DNA from: Stomorhina lunata
Taxonomy: Eukaryota; Arthropoda; Insecta; Diptera; Rhiniidae
Direction of reading: 5' to 3'
Length of the DNA: 64,000 nt
NCBI GenBank assembly: GCA_933228675.1
Contig: OW121741.1
Coordinates: 36,795,952 to 36,859,951 of the forward strand
Position 1 is the stretch's first letter, and each line of letters starts with the position of its first letter. Under the pieces are notes generated by a model, which was given only the letters and a program-made list of their open reading frames with translations, was not told where the DNA came from and did no database searches. The position numbers and the translations under genes were made by a program. Below are positions 1 through 12,221 of this stretch, one piece after another.

Positions 1-1
1 A

Positions 2-574
2 CCTTTAAGAAAACTTAAAAAAAGTAATCATTGTAGTTATTATAATACTTGTAAATTTAAATTTAATAATAATACTTCTGTATTTGAACTTGATGAAGAA
101 ACAATTATTGTAAAGAATGTTTTTTCCGAAAAAATTAAGCATGATTGCGATGATAGGAAGTTTGAATTGGAAGGAAACTTTCTTATAAACTTCAATAATT
201 GCAGTATAACAATTCATAATCAAACATTTTCTAATAGAAAATATAAGATAAAAGAAAAATTTTTTTATCCAAACATTAATAAACTTGAGAACTTAAATAT
301 ATCTGATATAAATTTTAAATTCGATAACATAATTATAGAGCACTTTCAGAATATTAAAGAAATTCAAGAACTAAAATTTCATAAAACAGTTTCCTATGGC
401 ATAAGTATAACACTAGCAATGATAATTGTTGTGATGTTTATAGCTTTATATTGCCTTAATAAAAGAAACAATGTAAATGTTAATATTAAACAAAATGCTC
501 CCACTAAAAGTAGAGGAGCCGGGCTCTCAAGTTCAACTGAGTTGGAAGAAATAATAAAAAAATATAAAATTTGA
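2..574 (+). CDS. Envelope protein C-terminus, gypsy/errantivirus type (partial)
   Basis: The frame is open from base 2 to a stop at 572-574, so the gene begins outside the window. The product is asparagine/lysine rich, with one strongly hydrophobic segment near the C-terminus (IVVMFIALYCL core) followed by a short basic tail, the layout of the membrane anchor of an insect retroviral envelope protein. Position before a purine-rich tract (765-777) also fits env as the last gene before a 3' LTR. Assignment rests on layout and composition, not a full domain, because the ectodomain is missing. No stop or frameshift is seen in the visible part. It could also be another single-pass membrane protein. 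Confidence 0.55.
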   Translation, partial: PLRKLKKSNHCSYYNTCKFKFNNNTSVFELDEETIIVKNVFSEKIKHDCDDRKFELEGNFLINFNNCSITIHNQTFSNRKYKIKEKFFYPNINKLENLNISDINFKFDNIIIEHFQNIKEIQELKFHKTVSYGISITLAMIIVVMFIALYCLNKRNNVNVNIKQNAPTKSRGAGLSSSTELEEIIKKYKI

Positions 575-1072
575 AAAACTTGCAGAAAAAATTTGTAAGA
601 ATAATATATAAAATTAATTTTAACACAAAAATTTAATAAGTATGCCATAAAAGTAATTAAGAAGAAATATATATAAGTTATAATGAAAACAATAATAATT
701 TAAACCTTAAAACTAGTTTTTTTAAAAAAAATGTGAAATACTAAAACCCAGGAGTGTTTTATACAAGGGGTGGAGGAGTTACATACCCATCCCCTAAACC
801 AGTAGCATTGGCTGGCAAGTGTAGGGAACCATATTCTTAAATTACAATTATATGTTATTATTCGTTCCCACATTTTGCCAGACAGCAACGTAAGCATTTG
901 TGTTTGCATTGCTCACCTTAATTTTAATTTGATATTTTTTAAGTTTAAATTAAGAAACAAATTTTTATATTTTGCAGTCTTAAGATTCATGCTAATAAAT
1001 AAGGTTGTCACTCTGAAGAGTTGGCAACCGAAATAAAAGATATAATTAGTTTTTATTGAAAAAGCTATAAGT
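575..1072 (+). repeat. Probable polypurine tract and 3' LTR remnant of the env-bearing element
   Basis: A purine-rich run at 765-777 (AAGGGGTGGAGGA) is followed by AGTTACATACCC, a typical gypsy-type LTR start. A polyadenylation-like AATAAATAAGG lies near 1000. There is no second copy in the window, so the LTR limits cannot be set; the stretch ends where the BEL LTR similarity begins at 1073. Confidence 0.4.
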
Positions 1073-1480
1073 CACGTGGTATTCAAATTACCAGCCAGAC
1101 AGTACGAAATCCAAAACTGTGTCTGGGCTGCGTGTGAAAATATTTAAGTGCAGCATAAACAATTCCGGCTCACTTAAAATCTAAATTATACAATTCTTTT
1201 TTTTTTTTTGTTCTATTTTTTATTAAAATTTTTATTTAGTTTAAGGTTTAGTATATAAGTATGAATATTTTTGAATAAATCGTCACTTCTACTTTGAAAA
1301 CCATTGAGTTAAAACCTTTCTGATCCGCCTCTCTCGGTGTACTACCTTGAGAGTATCTTAAAATAATAAAGTTTTATTCTGGTGTACCACCAGGATAATT
1401 CAAAATAAATAACATTTTAATTCAACTTATTCTGGTGTACCACCAGAAAAGTGCAGAAGCGAGGCAAACGAGCCCCGGCA
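1073..1480 (+). repeat. 5' LTR of BEL/Pao element
   Basis: It matches 8995-9622 once a 222-bp insertion there is discounted. A stem-forming motif, CTGGTGTACCACCAG, occurs twice (about 1379 and 1432). The end is set from the primer binding site at 1490; the last few bases (GGCA or GGCATCA) are ambiguous because the 3' copy diverges after GAGCCCC. Confidence 0.85.
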
Positions 1481-1489
1481 TCAATCATT

Positions 1490-1507
1490 TGGCGACCGTG
1501 ACAGGAC
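1490..1507 (+). promoter_or_regulatory. Primer binding site of BEL element
   Basis: TGGCGACCGTGACAGGA lies just inside the 5' LTR. A TGG start and this position are standard for tRNA-primed reverse transcription; the sequence is of the kind used with arginine tRNA in fly retroelements (from memory, not searched). Confidence 0.75.
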
Positions 1508-1531
1508 ACTTAAGAAAAGGCTGCATTCATC

Positions 1532-3145
1532 ATGGAAAATTCAACCTACCTTCTTAGCCTACTGAAGGAAACTGGAGAAGAGATTGCCCGTATTGTAAGG
1601 AATTTCTCGAAGGATTCCAAAATTCGCAAAACCCCGACTTACTACCAGGAACGACTAGCCAAGCTTAAAACCGCATGGACTCAGTTCGAGGAGGTCGACA
1701 ATAAGTTGAGGGCTTTGAAGGACGTTCCCACCTCTGATGAGTACTTCACAGAGGATTACTATACCAAAATCAAAACCATGGCATTCCAACATATAACATT
1801 AATGGAACGTGAGAGCCAAGCATTAGAACCCAAAGAGCGTCTTGATCTACCATCACACAATAAAGATCAGCTACCAGCCACAGCCGGAGGTCACAAAGGC
1901 CTTATCAGCCGCTCTCTAGCGAAAATGGCGGCATTAGAAAGACAGTTCGATGGTCTTCAGATCAGAGGCCAGGAAAAATGTTACTATGAGGTCAAAAGGG
2001 CCACAATCACTCAGTTATGGCAACAAATAGACCAAATGAACGACCAAATAGTGGACACTTATCAGTCTCCAGAAGAAGCCGGTTATGAGTCATCGCGATA
2101 TGTTCGGCTAGAGAAGGAGGCTGAGTCTGCAATTATAAATCTCACAAGTGCTATAAGCCAATTTACCTCCTCAACCCCGGAAACAACAGCAAGGACCTCT
2201 TCCTTACCATTACCCACCATCACTATTACCCAATTTAACGGTGATTACATGAAGTGGCCTTCGTTTTCGGATCTGTTTACTAGAATTATTCACGAGCAAC
2301 AGATGAGTGAAGTGCATAAGATGTGGTATTTAAAAACCAACGTCACTGGCGAAGCAGCAAATCTTATAAATCATCTCCCTATTACGGGAGAAAATTACAA
2401 GGCGGCGTGGCAGCTGCTAGTAAACCGTTATGAAAACAAGAGAATCATGGTAGCTACTGCCATCCAGAAGCTTCTCGATCAACCTTCCGGCGCTAATACT
2501 TTGAGCACTATCAAACGGTTGCATGACACAACAAGGGAGTGCTTAGCAGCTCTATCCAATATGGGACTTCAGACTACGTCATGGGACCCGCTTTTAATCC
2601 ACCTTTTAGTTAAAAAGGTGGACAAAACTGTTTATAGCCAATATGAACAGTCGATTTCAAATCCTTAGGAGCTACAAAAACTAAGCGACTTTTTAACCTT
2701 CCTAGAAAACCACTTCCATACTCTTGAAGCTATGGGATACAAAGAGAAAACTGCTGTCAACAATCCTAAAACCTGCACGCTTACTACTCAACTTCGGCTC
2801 GACAGCCGACAATGCGTTAGTTGCAAGAGAGATCCTCACCCATTATATCGATGCAAGGAATTCATATCACTGAGCCCAAAAAACCGACTCAACCTTGTCC
2901 AGAAACAAAGGTTATGCGTAAATTGTTTTAACAATAGTCATACAACCAAACAGTGCACGATCTCAGGCCGCTGCCAAAAATGTGGAAAAAAGCACCATAC
3001 GCTGGTTCACCTTGAAAAAACCCCACAAGGAAATGCGACATCCACAGAACCTGGAACATCTTCCAACCCATCTAGTAATCAATCATCAGGCCAAGCGACC
3101 TCCCTCGTCACTACACCAGCAGCCATGCCTTCTACATGGCTGTGA
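1532..3145 (+). pseudogene. BEL/Pao gag (interrupted by one stop codon)
   Basis: Structural polyprotein of the BEL element. The ATG at 1532 is the first in frame after the primer site. Codons run open to a TAG at 2666-2668 and continue in the same frame to 3145, so one nonsense change splits the gene. The first part shows the BEL Gag core (ITQFNGDY.KWPSFSDLF, then MWYLKTNVTGEA, around residues 235-280). The second part holds two zinc-knuckle-like clusters (CVSCKRDPHPLYRC; CVNCFNNSHTTKQC; C..CGKKHHTLVH), expected to bind nucleic acid. The reading frame then shifts by -1 near 3130 into protease. Confidence 0.85.
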
Positions 3146-6100
3146 ATTCTTCTGCCCACAAGCCCTATGTTTTACTCGGCACAGCTTTGATAAAGGTTAA
3201 GGCAAATGGTTTGGAAACAGAATGCAAGGCGATTCTCGATTCAGGATCGCAAGTCAATCTAATTACCGAAAGATTAGTCACCCGACTCGGACTCCCCGCA
3301 AGGTCTGCATAAATCTCAATCAATGGCATTGGGAAAAACCAAACCAGGGTTCAACACCGAGTCAACCTAACACTTGAATCTCGACTTAACAATTTTTCAG
3401 CGCGTTTGGAGGCATTCGTGTTGCCACAAATAATTGCTCCTCAACCTTCCCAACTTATTCACATTGACAACTGGCCGATTCCAAACAATATAACATTGGC
3501 AGACCCAACATTTAATCGTCCAGACAAAATTGACATCCTTTTGGGAGCAGAATATTATCACCAATTGCTCGCAATTGGACAAATCAAACTTGCTGAGGAT
3601 ATTCCAGTATTACAAAACACAACTTTGGGCTGGATAGTATCAGGAAAGGTATCTGGTCATCATTTGTCGGCAGCCACGTGTGGGGTCCTAACGAACGAGG
3701 ATAAAATGGATGTGGCGAGGAGATCGGAAGCACACAGCAAAACTTGTCGCCTCATGATGCACAATGTGAGGCACACTTTAATCAGCACCATACACGTGAC
3801 AAGAATGGAAGGTTCGTAGTAAGACTCCCATTCTGTACTGAAAAGTCTGCTTTAGGAACCTCACATAGTATAGCCTTCAATCGATTTCTGTCATTGGAAC
3901 GACGACTATCCAAAGATAATACCTTAAAACAACAATACACGCAATTCATGAATGAATATGAAACATTAGGGCACATGACCAAAATCAACATAGACAAAGT
4001 GGAAGGGCCTAAATACTTTATTCCCCACCACTGTATACTACGACCAGAAAGCAGCACCACCAAACTTAGAGTGGTATTTGATGCCTCCTCGAAAACATCA
4101 TCAGGAAAATCATCATCACTACAGAATGAACTGTTTAGTATTTTGCTGAGATTTCGAATGCCGCGTTTCGTTTTTACTACTGATATAGAACAAATGTTTC
4201 GCCAAATATCAATCCATCCCAAGGACCGACAATACCAGATTATTCTGTGGCGAAGTAGTATCACGGAACCCATCAGCTATTTTACATTAAACACCGTCAC
4301 ATATGGAACCAGGCCAGCTCCATACTTAGCAACAAGATGCTTGAAGGAAATCAGCCAGCGTAACAAGGCCTATTTCCCATTAGCAGCTGGTTTTTTGGAG
4401 AAAAACTTTTATGTCGATGATGGATTAGGTGGTGCTGACAATTTAAATACAGCGCTGGAAACTCAACGCCAATTGCAACAAGTCATGGCCCAGTATGGGT
4501 TCAACTTACGAAAGTGGTGCGCCAATCATCCTCAGCTGCTTCGTAACATACCAGAAGGTGAGCAAGAAATCAGCCTCGACTTCTCCACAGAGGAAGCTGA
4601 TTACACAAAAACCCTGGGACTGGCCTGGTTACCCAAAAATGATCAACTTAAGATCAAGGTCAACATAGCACCAATCAAGGCAGTAACCAAAAGAACAGTA
4701 ACTTCAGATTTGGCACGTATTTTTGATCCTCTTGGACTCTTGTCCCCTGTGGTGGTCAAAGCAAAAATGTTTGTCCAGGAGCTGTGGATTCTAAACCTTT
4801 CATGGGATGAAGCGGTGCCTGCAGAATTTAACTCTCGTTGGCGTGACTTTCGAAACAATCTTAACGAGCTCGAAAACTTTCAAGTTCATCGACATATATA
4901 CAAAGGCCAGGTCCCCCACAACACTCAGCTGCATGTCTTTACTGACGCCTCCGAGAAGGCATATGGAACAGCAATATACGTTAGAACATTTCTACCAAAT
5001 AAAACAATCATCGTATACTTATTATGTGCAAAATCGCGTATAGCTCCTCTTAAACAGCAAACACTTCCAAGGCTGGAGTTATGTGCTGCTCAATTGGGAG
5101 CTAACTTAGCTGCAAAAGTTAAACATGATTTAAAAATGACTACAACACCAACCTTTTATTGGACTGATTCAACAATTGTGTTAACATGGATAAACTCGAG
5201 ATCGTCTTCTTATCATACATTCGTGGCAAATCGGATCGCTTCTATTCAAGAAACCACCAAACCAGAGCAATGGAGACATGTGAGCTCCAAAGACAACCCA
5301 GCAGACATCATATCTAGAGGATTGAACCCACAGCAGTTACAACAAACACCCCACTGGATGTACGGGCCATTTTTCCTTCACGGTGACGAGAAACATTGGC
5401 CTTCAGACTTCCATCCAACTTCTGACTCAGCCATTATTGAGAAGAAACAAACTCATCACAATTTACTGGTATCGGCTGAGGGTGAAAATCTGTTGCACAG
5501 AATCAACCACAGAAACTCACTGAAAACGTTTCAACGAGTTGTCGGATATGTTCTAAGATTCATAAAAAATGCCAAAACCTGCAAGCAAGAGCGACAAACC
5601 AGGTCAACTCTCACTCCATTTGAGCTCCACGACGCCATTGTCATCATTGTTCGAACCACACAGCATTCGAATTTCAAGGAAGATATCCAATTGCTGCAAA
5701 AACAGAAGGAACTTAAAAGATCAAGTCCGATCAAAGGCCTATCACCATTCTTAGATGAAAATAATATAATAAGAGTTGGAGGTAGACTAGAAGAATCGCC
5801 ATTGAGTTTTAATGCAAAACACCCCATGCTTTTGCCCTTTAATGATATAATAAGTCGACTAATCTTCGAGTCAGTACACAGGGAGAATAAACATTGCGGT
5901 CCCACCGCACTCCTTGCAACCATAAGACAACGATTTTGGCCTATTAAGGGAAAACACTTGGCTCGTGAAACTGTCCATAAATGCATACAGTGCGCAAGAG
6001 CAAAACCAAAACTTCTTCAACAAATTATGGGAAATTTACCAAGAACGAGAGTGACGCCTTCAAGACCCTTCATCAACGCAGGTGTTGACTATTGCGGTCC

Positions 6101-7097
6101 AATATGGGTGCACTTCAAAACCAGAGGGAAACGACCTCAGAAGGCGTATATTGCTGTTTTTTGTTGCTTTGCTACAAAAGCAGTTCATCTAGAACTGGTA
6201 ACGGACCTCACAACCGATGCATTCATTGGAGCACTCAAGAGGTTTATAAGTCGAAGAGGGCATTGTCAGAATCTTTATAGTGATAACGCTTAACGCTAAC
6301 CAACTTCGTGGGAGCACGAAATCAACTGGAGGAGTTATCCACCGCAATATTTTCTACAGGGGCTCAAGAAACAATCCAACGGGAATGTGCAATTAAAAAC
6401 ATTAATTTCCATTTTATACCTCCACGATCTCCGCATTTCGGTGGACTATGGGAAGCGGCAGTAAAATCCGCTAAAGGTCTTTTGATCAAGGAAATATCAA
6501 GCGCATCCCTGACGTATGAAGAAATGGAAACCATTGTCATAGAGGTTGAAGCGATCCTGAACTCAAGGCCAATTGCACCGTTACCAAATAATCCGAATGA
6601 TGACGCTGCACTAACTCCTGGACATTTCTTGATTGGGGAGCCTCTCACGGCTCAAGTTGACGCGACTGCTCAAACAACATCATCAAACTTGGCAAAACGT
6701 TGGGAATTAGTGTCTCGAATTAAACATCAATTTTAGAAGCGATGGTCGCAGGAATATCTCAATGAACTCCAGCAGCGCAACAAGTGGCAAACTAAGTCTC
6801 AAAATCTGCAACTCGGCACCATAGTTGTGATTAAAGATAATATACCTGTCATGAACTGGCGACTCGGTAAAGTAATTGAAACATTTCCTGGGCCCGACGG
6901 GTTTGTCAGGACAGCCGCGGTTAAAACCTCAACTGGTGTCATTAAGCGAGCCATCCACTTACTCGCTCCGCTCCCCTTGGAACCACCTGACGATGAAAAT
7001 GGAAATAATTCTCTACACCTCAAACGAAGCCCCGAGCCCAGTGACAAAAGCAAAGATGCACCACGTCCGAAACGTGTCAACTTGACCACAACAATTA
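3127..7097 (+). pseudogene. BEL/Pao pol (protease, RT, RNase H, integrase), frameshifted
   Basis: Protease is seen at about 3220-3300 with active-site motif ILDSGSQVNLIT; a TAA at 3310 breaks it. The frame changes near 3705. Reverse transcriptase follows (RFVVRLPF at about 3820; VDDG catalytic box near 4410, the BEL form), then RNase H (FTDASEKAYG near 4940) and integrase (zinc-binding H..H..C..C about 5880-6000; DYCGP near 6085; SDNA near 6285). An insertion of net 8 bp that partly repeats TAACGCT at 6286-6301 shifts the frame inside the integrase core; the frame then holds except for a TAG at 6734 that replaces a conserved tryptophan codon. The C-terminal integrase tail runs to about 6990, then continues without a stop towards env. 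Confidence 0.88.
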
Positions 7098-8748
7098 TGC
7101 TCGTGATTATAGCATTGTTTCTTCCATTAGTGACATGCCAACAAATCACTTATACTCAAATTAAAAGCAATCCTGGTATACATTTTGAGCAGATTGGTAA
7201 AATTAAACCAATCCTCTCAGAGTGGAAACTTCTTATATATTTCGAACTGGCACCATTTCACAAGGAATTGCAGCTTTTAATTAACGGAACAAATTCCTTG
7301 ATGAAGGCCTGCAATCACCCATACTTCAACGCTCAATGTACCGGACTGATAACCCATTTCCACAATATCCAGGATGAAATGCAGGCCGGTCTAGAAAATC
7401 TTGCTAAACGGAAAAAACGAGGGGCAATAGATATAGTCGGTAACATAGCGAATTCCTTGTTCGGTGTTCTGGATGCAAAATATGCTGAACAAATGTCCGA
7501 CACAATCAACATCATTAAAAACGACGAAGCCCGACTACAAGGTCTACTGCGGAATCAAACATCCTTTCTGGACTCTACCCTTAACCTTATGAGGCAAAAT
7601 AGCTTTGAAAAGGTCAACTTGAAAATCAGCAGGCTCATGAACCTCACAAACTATGACAATAACCACCGATCACAGCTCATTTTATCTCTCAGTGTCCAGT
7701 TAATTATAATTGCAGACAATTTACAAAAAATGCACACATCTATGATTAATTTGTTAGCGCACACTTATCATGGTCGAATCAGCCCTATTCTACTCACCCC
7801 AGAACAATTTTCTATTGAAGTTGCCAACATAAAAGCAAATCTTCCAACAGATCTTACACTACCAGTTGTGGATATCATCAATGTATATGGGATAGCGGCA
7901 GCTCATGCATCAATCTCGAACGAGCATATCATCTGCACCTTGTTCATTCCTTTATCAAATCCAAATGAATATGATTTGTTTTACCTTACGCCAGTTCCAC
8001 AAGGAATAAACAATTCATTAATAGCTGTCATACCAACATCCAAAATGATAGCCCTTAACGCTCATCGTGATAAATATTTCACAATGGATGACAAGAAACT
8101 TCTTGACTGCAAAACACTTGAACCCAGAACCTTTTTATGCCCAAATATCCAAGCCATTCATCACAAGGGTGCACCAATATGCAGCTGCGAGATACATTTA
8201 TTTAATAATGAATCAGATGCAGGCTGCACTATAGAAGTAATAACTAACAACAACGTGTGGCAACTCTTCAACAACTCAAATTAAGCTCAGTTTGCAACAG
8301 GAAGAGCAATTATCAGCTTTTGCAAGGCACTGGGTTACTCACGCTACCAGCAGGATGTACCATGAAAAATGAAATTATCACGATAACCAGTCATCAAACT
8401 ATCACATCAACACTTCATCAATCCGATACAGCCAATAAGATGTCATTCTTCAATCCACTGCACAATGTGGACAACCTGACGCAATCTTTGATGTACCGGT
8501 CAAGTATTGAAGAAATAACTCGTTTGCAGGAAAAGGTGAAGGCACAACTACGCGAAATACCAATAACAACAAGCAGTCATGAAGTACATAGCTTGGCAGT
8601 TAGTTATTCGGGAATAGCGCTCATTTTAATAATACTTATTGTGCTACTAAGAAAATGCATATTAAAAAAAAGAGCCACCACCCATCGTGCAGACCCGCAA
8701 CCTGCTCCAAGATCAACATGGGATATTTCAGAAGATCCATCAGCTTAA
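7098..8748 (+). pseudogene. F-type (baculovirus F/errantivirus-like) envelope region, broken
   Basis: It begins as a hydrophobic signal-peptide-like stretch (ATG 7098) in the same frame as the integrase tail. A furin-type site RKKR near 7416 is followed at once by a small, hydrophobic fusion-peptide-like sequence beginning GAIDIVGNIANS. N-glycosylation sequons and a cysteine-rich C-terminal half are present. The first frame ends at 8284; the remaining part, with a membrane anchor (GIALILIILIVLL near 8610-8650) and a basic tail, is in another frame to 8748, so a frameshift near 8260 breaks the gene. Envelope genes in BEL elements are known (for example roo of Drosophila). As it stands the copy could not make a full product. 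Confidence 0.75.
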
Positions 8749-8970
8749 TATGTATTGCCTTTTAAGAATTAGATTAAGCTGCCGGAATTAATTTATGCTG
8801 TCTCAGTAATACTTACGAAGCCCTAGGGGTCGCAATATGTTAATTCTTTATGATTTGTTTTATTTTCGGTAGCAAAATTAAAACAAATCTTAAATAGAAT
8901 TAAACTTTATTATTCCATATTTTTTCGTTTTGTCCAAATATTTTGTTTTCCCACATTCTAGCCAACCAAG

Positions 8971-9622
8971 TGTGGGAATTAATGCGTCAGCTTACACGTG
9001 GTATTCAAATTACCAGCCAGACAGTACGAAATCCAAAACTGTGTCTGGGCTGCGTGTGAAAATATTTAAGTGCAGCATAAACAATTCCGGCTCACTTAAA
9101 ATCTAAATTATACAATTCTTTTTTTTTTGTTCTATTTTTTATTCAAATTTTTGTTTAGTTTAAGGTTTAGTATATAAGTATGAATATTTTTGAATAAATC
9201 GTCACTTCTACTTTGAAAACCATTGAGTTAAAACCTTTCTGATCCGCCTCTCTCGGTGTACTACCTTGAGAGTATCTTAAAAATAATAAAGTTTTATTCT
9301 GGTGTACCACCAGGATAATTCAAAATAAATGTGGGAATGTAAAAGTCACTCAACAAGTATTTTTTGCTGTGCGTATCAGTCTCCTTCAAACTCTCAAAGT
9401 GGCCGGTCGTGCGCGGAAGAATTAATCGTCAACCACAATATCAATTTTTATATACTTTTTTCATTAACTTTTATTATTATTATTATTGTCACTTTATCAA
9501 TTTTATATCTTAATAAACTAAAATAAAAACTCTAAAATTCATATCTCTACATAAATAACATTTTAATTCAACTTATTCTGGTGTACCACCAGAAAAGTGC
9601 AGAAGCGAGGCAAACGAGCCCC
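8971..9622 (+). repeat. 3' LTR of BEL element, interrupted by a solo LTR
   Basis: Similarity to the 5' LTR covers 8995-9329 and 9552-9622. The extra left part starting TGTGGGAATT at 8971 looks like a genuine LTR start (TG) and is preceded by a TTCCCACA inverted copy at about 8950. Similarity stops at 9622, directly against the next element's LTR start at 9624. Confidence 0.8.
9330..9551. mobile_element. Solo LTR (222 bp) inserted in the BEL 3' LTR
   Basis: The 5' BEL LTR reads straight across this site, giving the empty-site sequence. The insert runs TGTGGGAATG to ATCTCTACA, with canonical TG...CA ends, and is flanked by TAAA at 9326-9329 and 9552-9555. No internal genes are present, so it is a solo LTR. 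It shares its first nine bases with the host LTR start at 8971, suggesting a BEL relative. Confidence 0.75.
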
Positions 9623-10116
9623 AGTGTAGTGTATGTACACTTATGCATATCACTGTAAACATAAGTTCAATAAAATTTAAGTAAAAGAAAATTTCTGTTT
9701 TGGTCAGCACAAATCGTGAGTTCAATGAAATCATTTGTTGATGTTTAAATTTTCAATGCCATTGTTTAAGAATTGTTTAAATTGAAATCTGATAAATTTG
9801 ATAAATACATTTATCGTGAGAATTTGGAATTATGGCAAATTGTCACCAAGTACTAATTGTGTGTGAAATGAGTTTTTTATTGACTTATGTAAAATTGCTG
9901 ATCAATGCAATAATTCTACTATATAAGCCGCTATTTTTATTCAATAAAATTAGAATTAATCTGAAAGCAAAAGACACAACTTGTTTTTATTTTTGATTCT
10001 CAAAAAGGGCATCTTAATGCTCGTCTAATACGGCAGCAGTGCTTTGAAATACTGAACCATAGGGACTATCCTTTCCTAAAATATATAACAGTAGAATTTA
10101 CATTACAGTATTCGGA

Positions 10117-11234
10117 ATGCTGCATTCACAAATTCGTGAACGTGTTTTCCGGCACAAAATAAAATCGTTCGATGAACTGTTGGCAGACGCTCGTGAGGCT
10201 GAAAACGTTTTGTGTGAACGCAACTGATGTTGGGAAAATTTCCAGTGGTCCTGAAGGCGGTCCAAAGCGTTGTTCTTTTTGCCGTAAAAAAGGACACACA
10301 GTTGAAAACTGTTTTAAAAAGCAAGATATTGTTGCGAAGCAGCAATCAGTGAAAATTGATCCTGCAGTGCTAAAACCAAAATTTGCGTGTTATGGATGTA
10401 ATGTTCCTGGCGTGGTTAGAGCTAATTGTCCAAATTGCAGTAAGAAATCTAATGGTACATCACCGATGGGTGTGAGTTTTAATTCCTTGGGTTTGTGTAT
10501 TGGCCGAAATATACCTGTGGTGAACGTGCAAATGTATGGTCTGCCAGGTCAAGCGTATTTTGATTCAGGTGCTAAGACTAGTGTAGCTAGTACTAATCTT
10601 AAGAAGATTATGGATCTCAAAGGCTGTCAGTACGAGACGGTCGTATGTTTCTCTAGCAGATGGTACTACTTGTGACAGAAAATGTCTTACAACAACATGT
10701 AAAATCGTTATTGGTGGCAGGTGTTTAAATATAAAATTTTTGTTTTTCCCTGAAGACAAAAGTAACCGAACGTTAATTGGATCCGACTTTATGGAAGAAA
10801 ATGGTATCGTTTTAAATATGGGACAACGATATTGGTATTTTGTAAGTAATCCAGCACAACAGTTCGATTTTTCTGATTCATGGCCGTTAAACTTGAATGT
10901 TCTAGAGATAGTAAAAGTACCTTCATCTAATGTTTCAAATTCGTCACAGGCTACACCAAAAAGAGTATGCAGAAGACACGTGTCAGATTTTGAGTCATAT
11001 GGCCCAGACTACCATAAGGAAAATGATTACTCACCTCATTCAATACAGGCAATATTTCGTGATGCCATACCTACCGATATGACGACGCCCGATAGAATGA
11101 AAGATTCTGGCCTTTTTAGCGGAGTTGTTTATAAACCGCAAATGGACGAAGATGATCCAATTTGTACACCCCTTTACGCTTTTGATTACAAGGTCCTTAA
11201 ACCAACAGATGGTGCAGAATTGAATAATGAATAA
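10117..11234 (+). pseudogene. Gypsy gag-protease remnant
   Basis: A Gag C-terminal piece (IRERVFRHKIKSFDELL at 10129-10180) shifts frame near 10226, then continues with a CCHC zinc knuckle (CSFCRKKGHTVENC, about 10274-10315) and a second CxxC...CxxC cluster (CYGCN...CPNC). Protease is recognised by FDSGAKTSVAS near 10560. After another frame change near 10675-10740 a linker with LIGSDFMEENGIVL leads towards RT. The Gag N-terminus is absent, so the 5' part is internally deleted. Confidence 0.78.
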
Positions 11235-11245
11235 AGAAAGCAGGT

Positions 11246-12221
11246 TTGGTTAAGCATAGTGCAGTTTTTGGCAGTTTGGATAAGCCTTCACCGTATGCTG
11301 TTCATAAAATTGACACTGGCAACCATGAACCAATTGCCTCACTACCATATTGTCTCTCCTTTGCCAAAGCTCGAGAACTAAAGAGCGAAATTGAAAACAT
11401 GCTTGAAAATGACATTATAGAGGAATGTGATTCAGCATGGTCATCCCCAGTAGTCATGGTTCCGAAAAGGATGGTTCCATTCGTGTATGTGTAGATTATA
11501 GAAAGTAAAATTCGGTGACTGTTCCCGACAGGTATCTATTACTCCGTATGGACGACTTGTTGCATTCAGCCAAGAGCTCTAAATATATGACAACGTTGGA
11601 CCTACAAAGTGGGTATTACCAAATAGAGGTAGCTGCCGAAGATCATGATAAAACTTGTCTTATAACACCATTCGAAACATATCGTTTCAAAAGAATGCCA
11701 TTCGTGTTGCGAAATGCCCCGGCAACGTTCCAGCGACTTATCAATCGTTTTAAGTCAGGTATTGCAGGAATTTGTATATTCGCATACCTCGACGATCTCA
11801 TCATTTGTTCCGAAAATTTCCAACAACATTTGGAGAACCTGGATGTAGTATTGAATCGCCTTCTATTGTTTGAATTGCGTTTGAATAACCAGAAATGTAA
11901 ATTCTGCTGTTCCAGTGTTAAATTTTTAGATCCTGACAAGGTAAAAGCCATCACTGATCGCAAATAACCCAGGGATGTCAAGGAGCTAGTATCTTTTATA
12001 CAAACGTGTTCGTGGTATAGACGATTTATAGACCGATATGCAGAAATCGCAAGACCACTGACAAATCTCACAAAGAAGACAGCTGTATGGAGATGGGGAG
12101 AAGAGGAGCTAAATGCTTTCAATGCTTTGAAGAAAGCCTTAACAACTTCGCCCGTGTTAAAGCCAGCTGTTGATAACATGCCGTATTCAATAAAAACCGA
12201 TACCAGCGCATATAGTTACAT
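11246..12221 (+). pseudogene. Gypsy reverse transcriptase/RNase H remnant
   Basis: Polymerase fingers (SPYAVHKIDTG; IIEECDSAWSSPVV) lead to a stop at 11492-11494. The palm follows in another frame from 11515: TLDLQSGYYQIEV, the RMPFVLRNAPATFQ box and the catalytic YLDD at about 11785. A TAA at 11965 interrupts, then the thumb (RRFIDRYAEIARPL) and the RNase H start (YSIKTDTSAYSY) are readable to 12219. The first catalytic aspartate of RNase H is the last recognisable residue group. Confidence 0.82.

Larger units (their letters stand above)
1073..9622 (+). mobile_element. BEL/Pao LTR retrotransposon with env, decayed
   Basis: The element has two LTR copies in direct orientation (1073 onward and 8995 onward), a primer binding site, gag with zinc knuckles, pol in the BEL order (protease, reverse transcriptase, RNase H, integrase) and an F-type envelope region. 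The LTR copies differ by only a few substitutions and by poly-T length. Coding regions carry at least three in-frame stops (2666, 3310, 6734) and several frameshifts (about 3130, 3705, 6295, 8260), so the copy is not autonomous. The 3' LTR copy extends 24 bp further left (TGTGGGAATT at 8971) than the 5' copy, so the 5' LTR start may be truncated. No target duplication was found. Confidence 0.9.
9624..12221 (+). mobile_element. Ty3/gypsy element, 3'-truncated
   Basis: It starts with an LTR-like sequence (TGTAGTGTATG at 9624, AATAAA signals near 9670 and 9944), then gag, protease, reverse transcriptase and the start of RNase H, all on + and all broken by frameshifts. It ends abruptly at about 12221 inside RNase H, where the leader of another element begins. 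The 3' LTR is missing. The protease/RT sequence resembles the CsRn1/Osvaldo-like gypsy lineages; this is from memory. Confidence 0.8.

Noticed and set aside
3782..4273. 163-codon - strand frame inside BEL pol
   Set aside because: Shadow of the conserved reverse transcriptase frame on the other strand; no family match.
11643..12179. 178-codon - strand frame opposite gypsy RT
   Set aside because: Antisense shadow of the RT/RNase H coding sequence.
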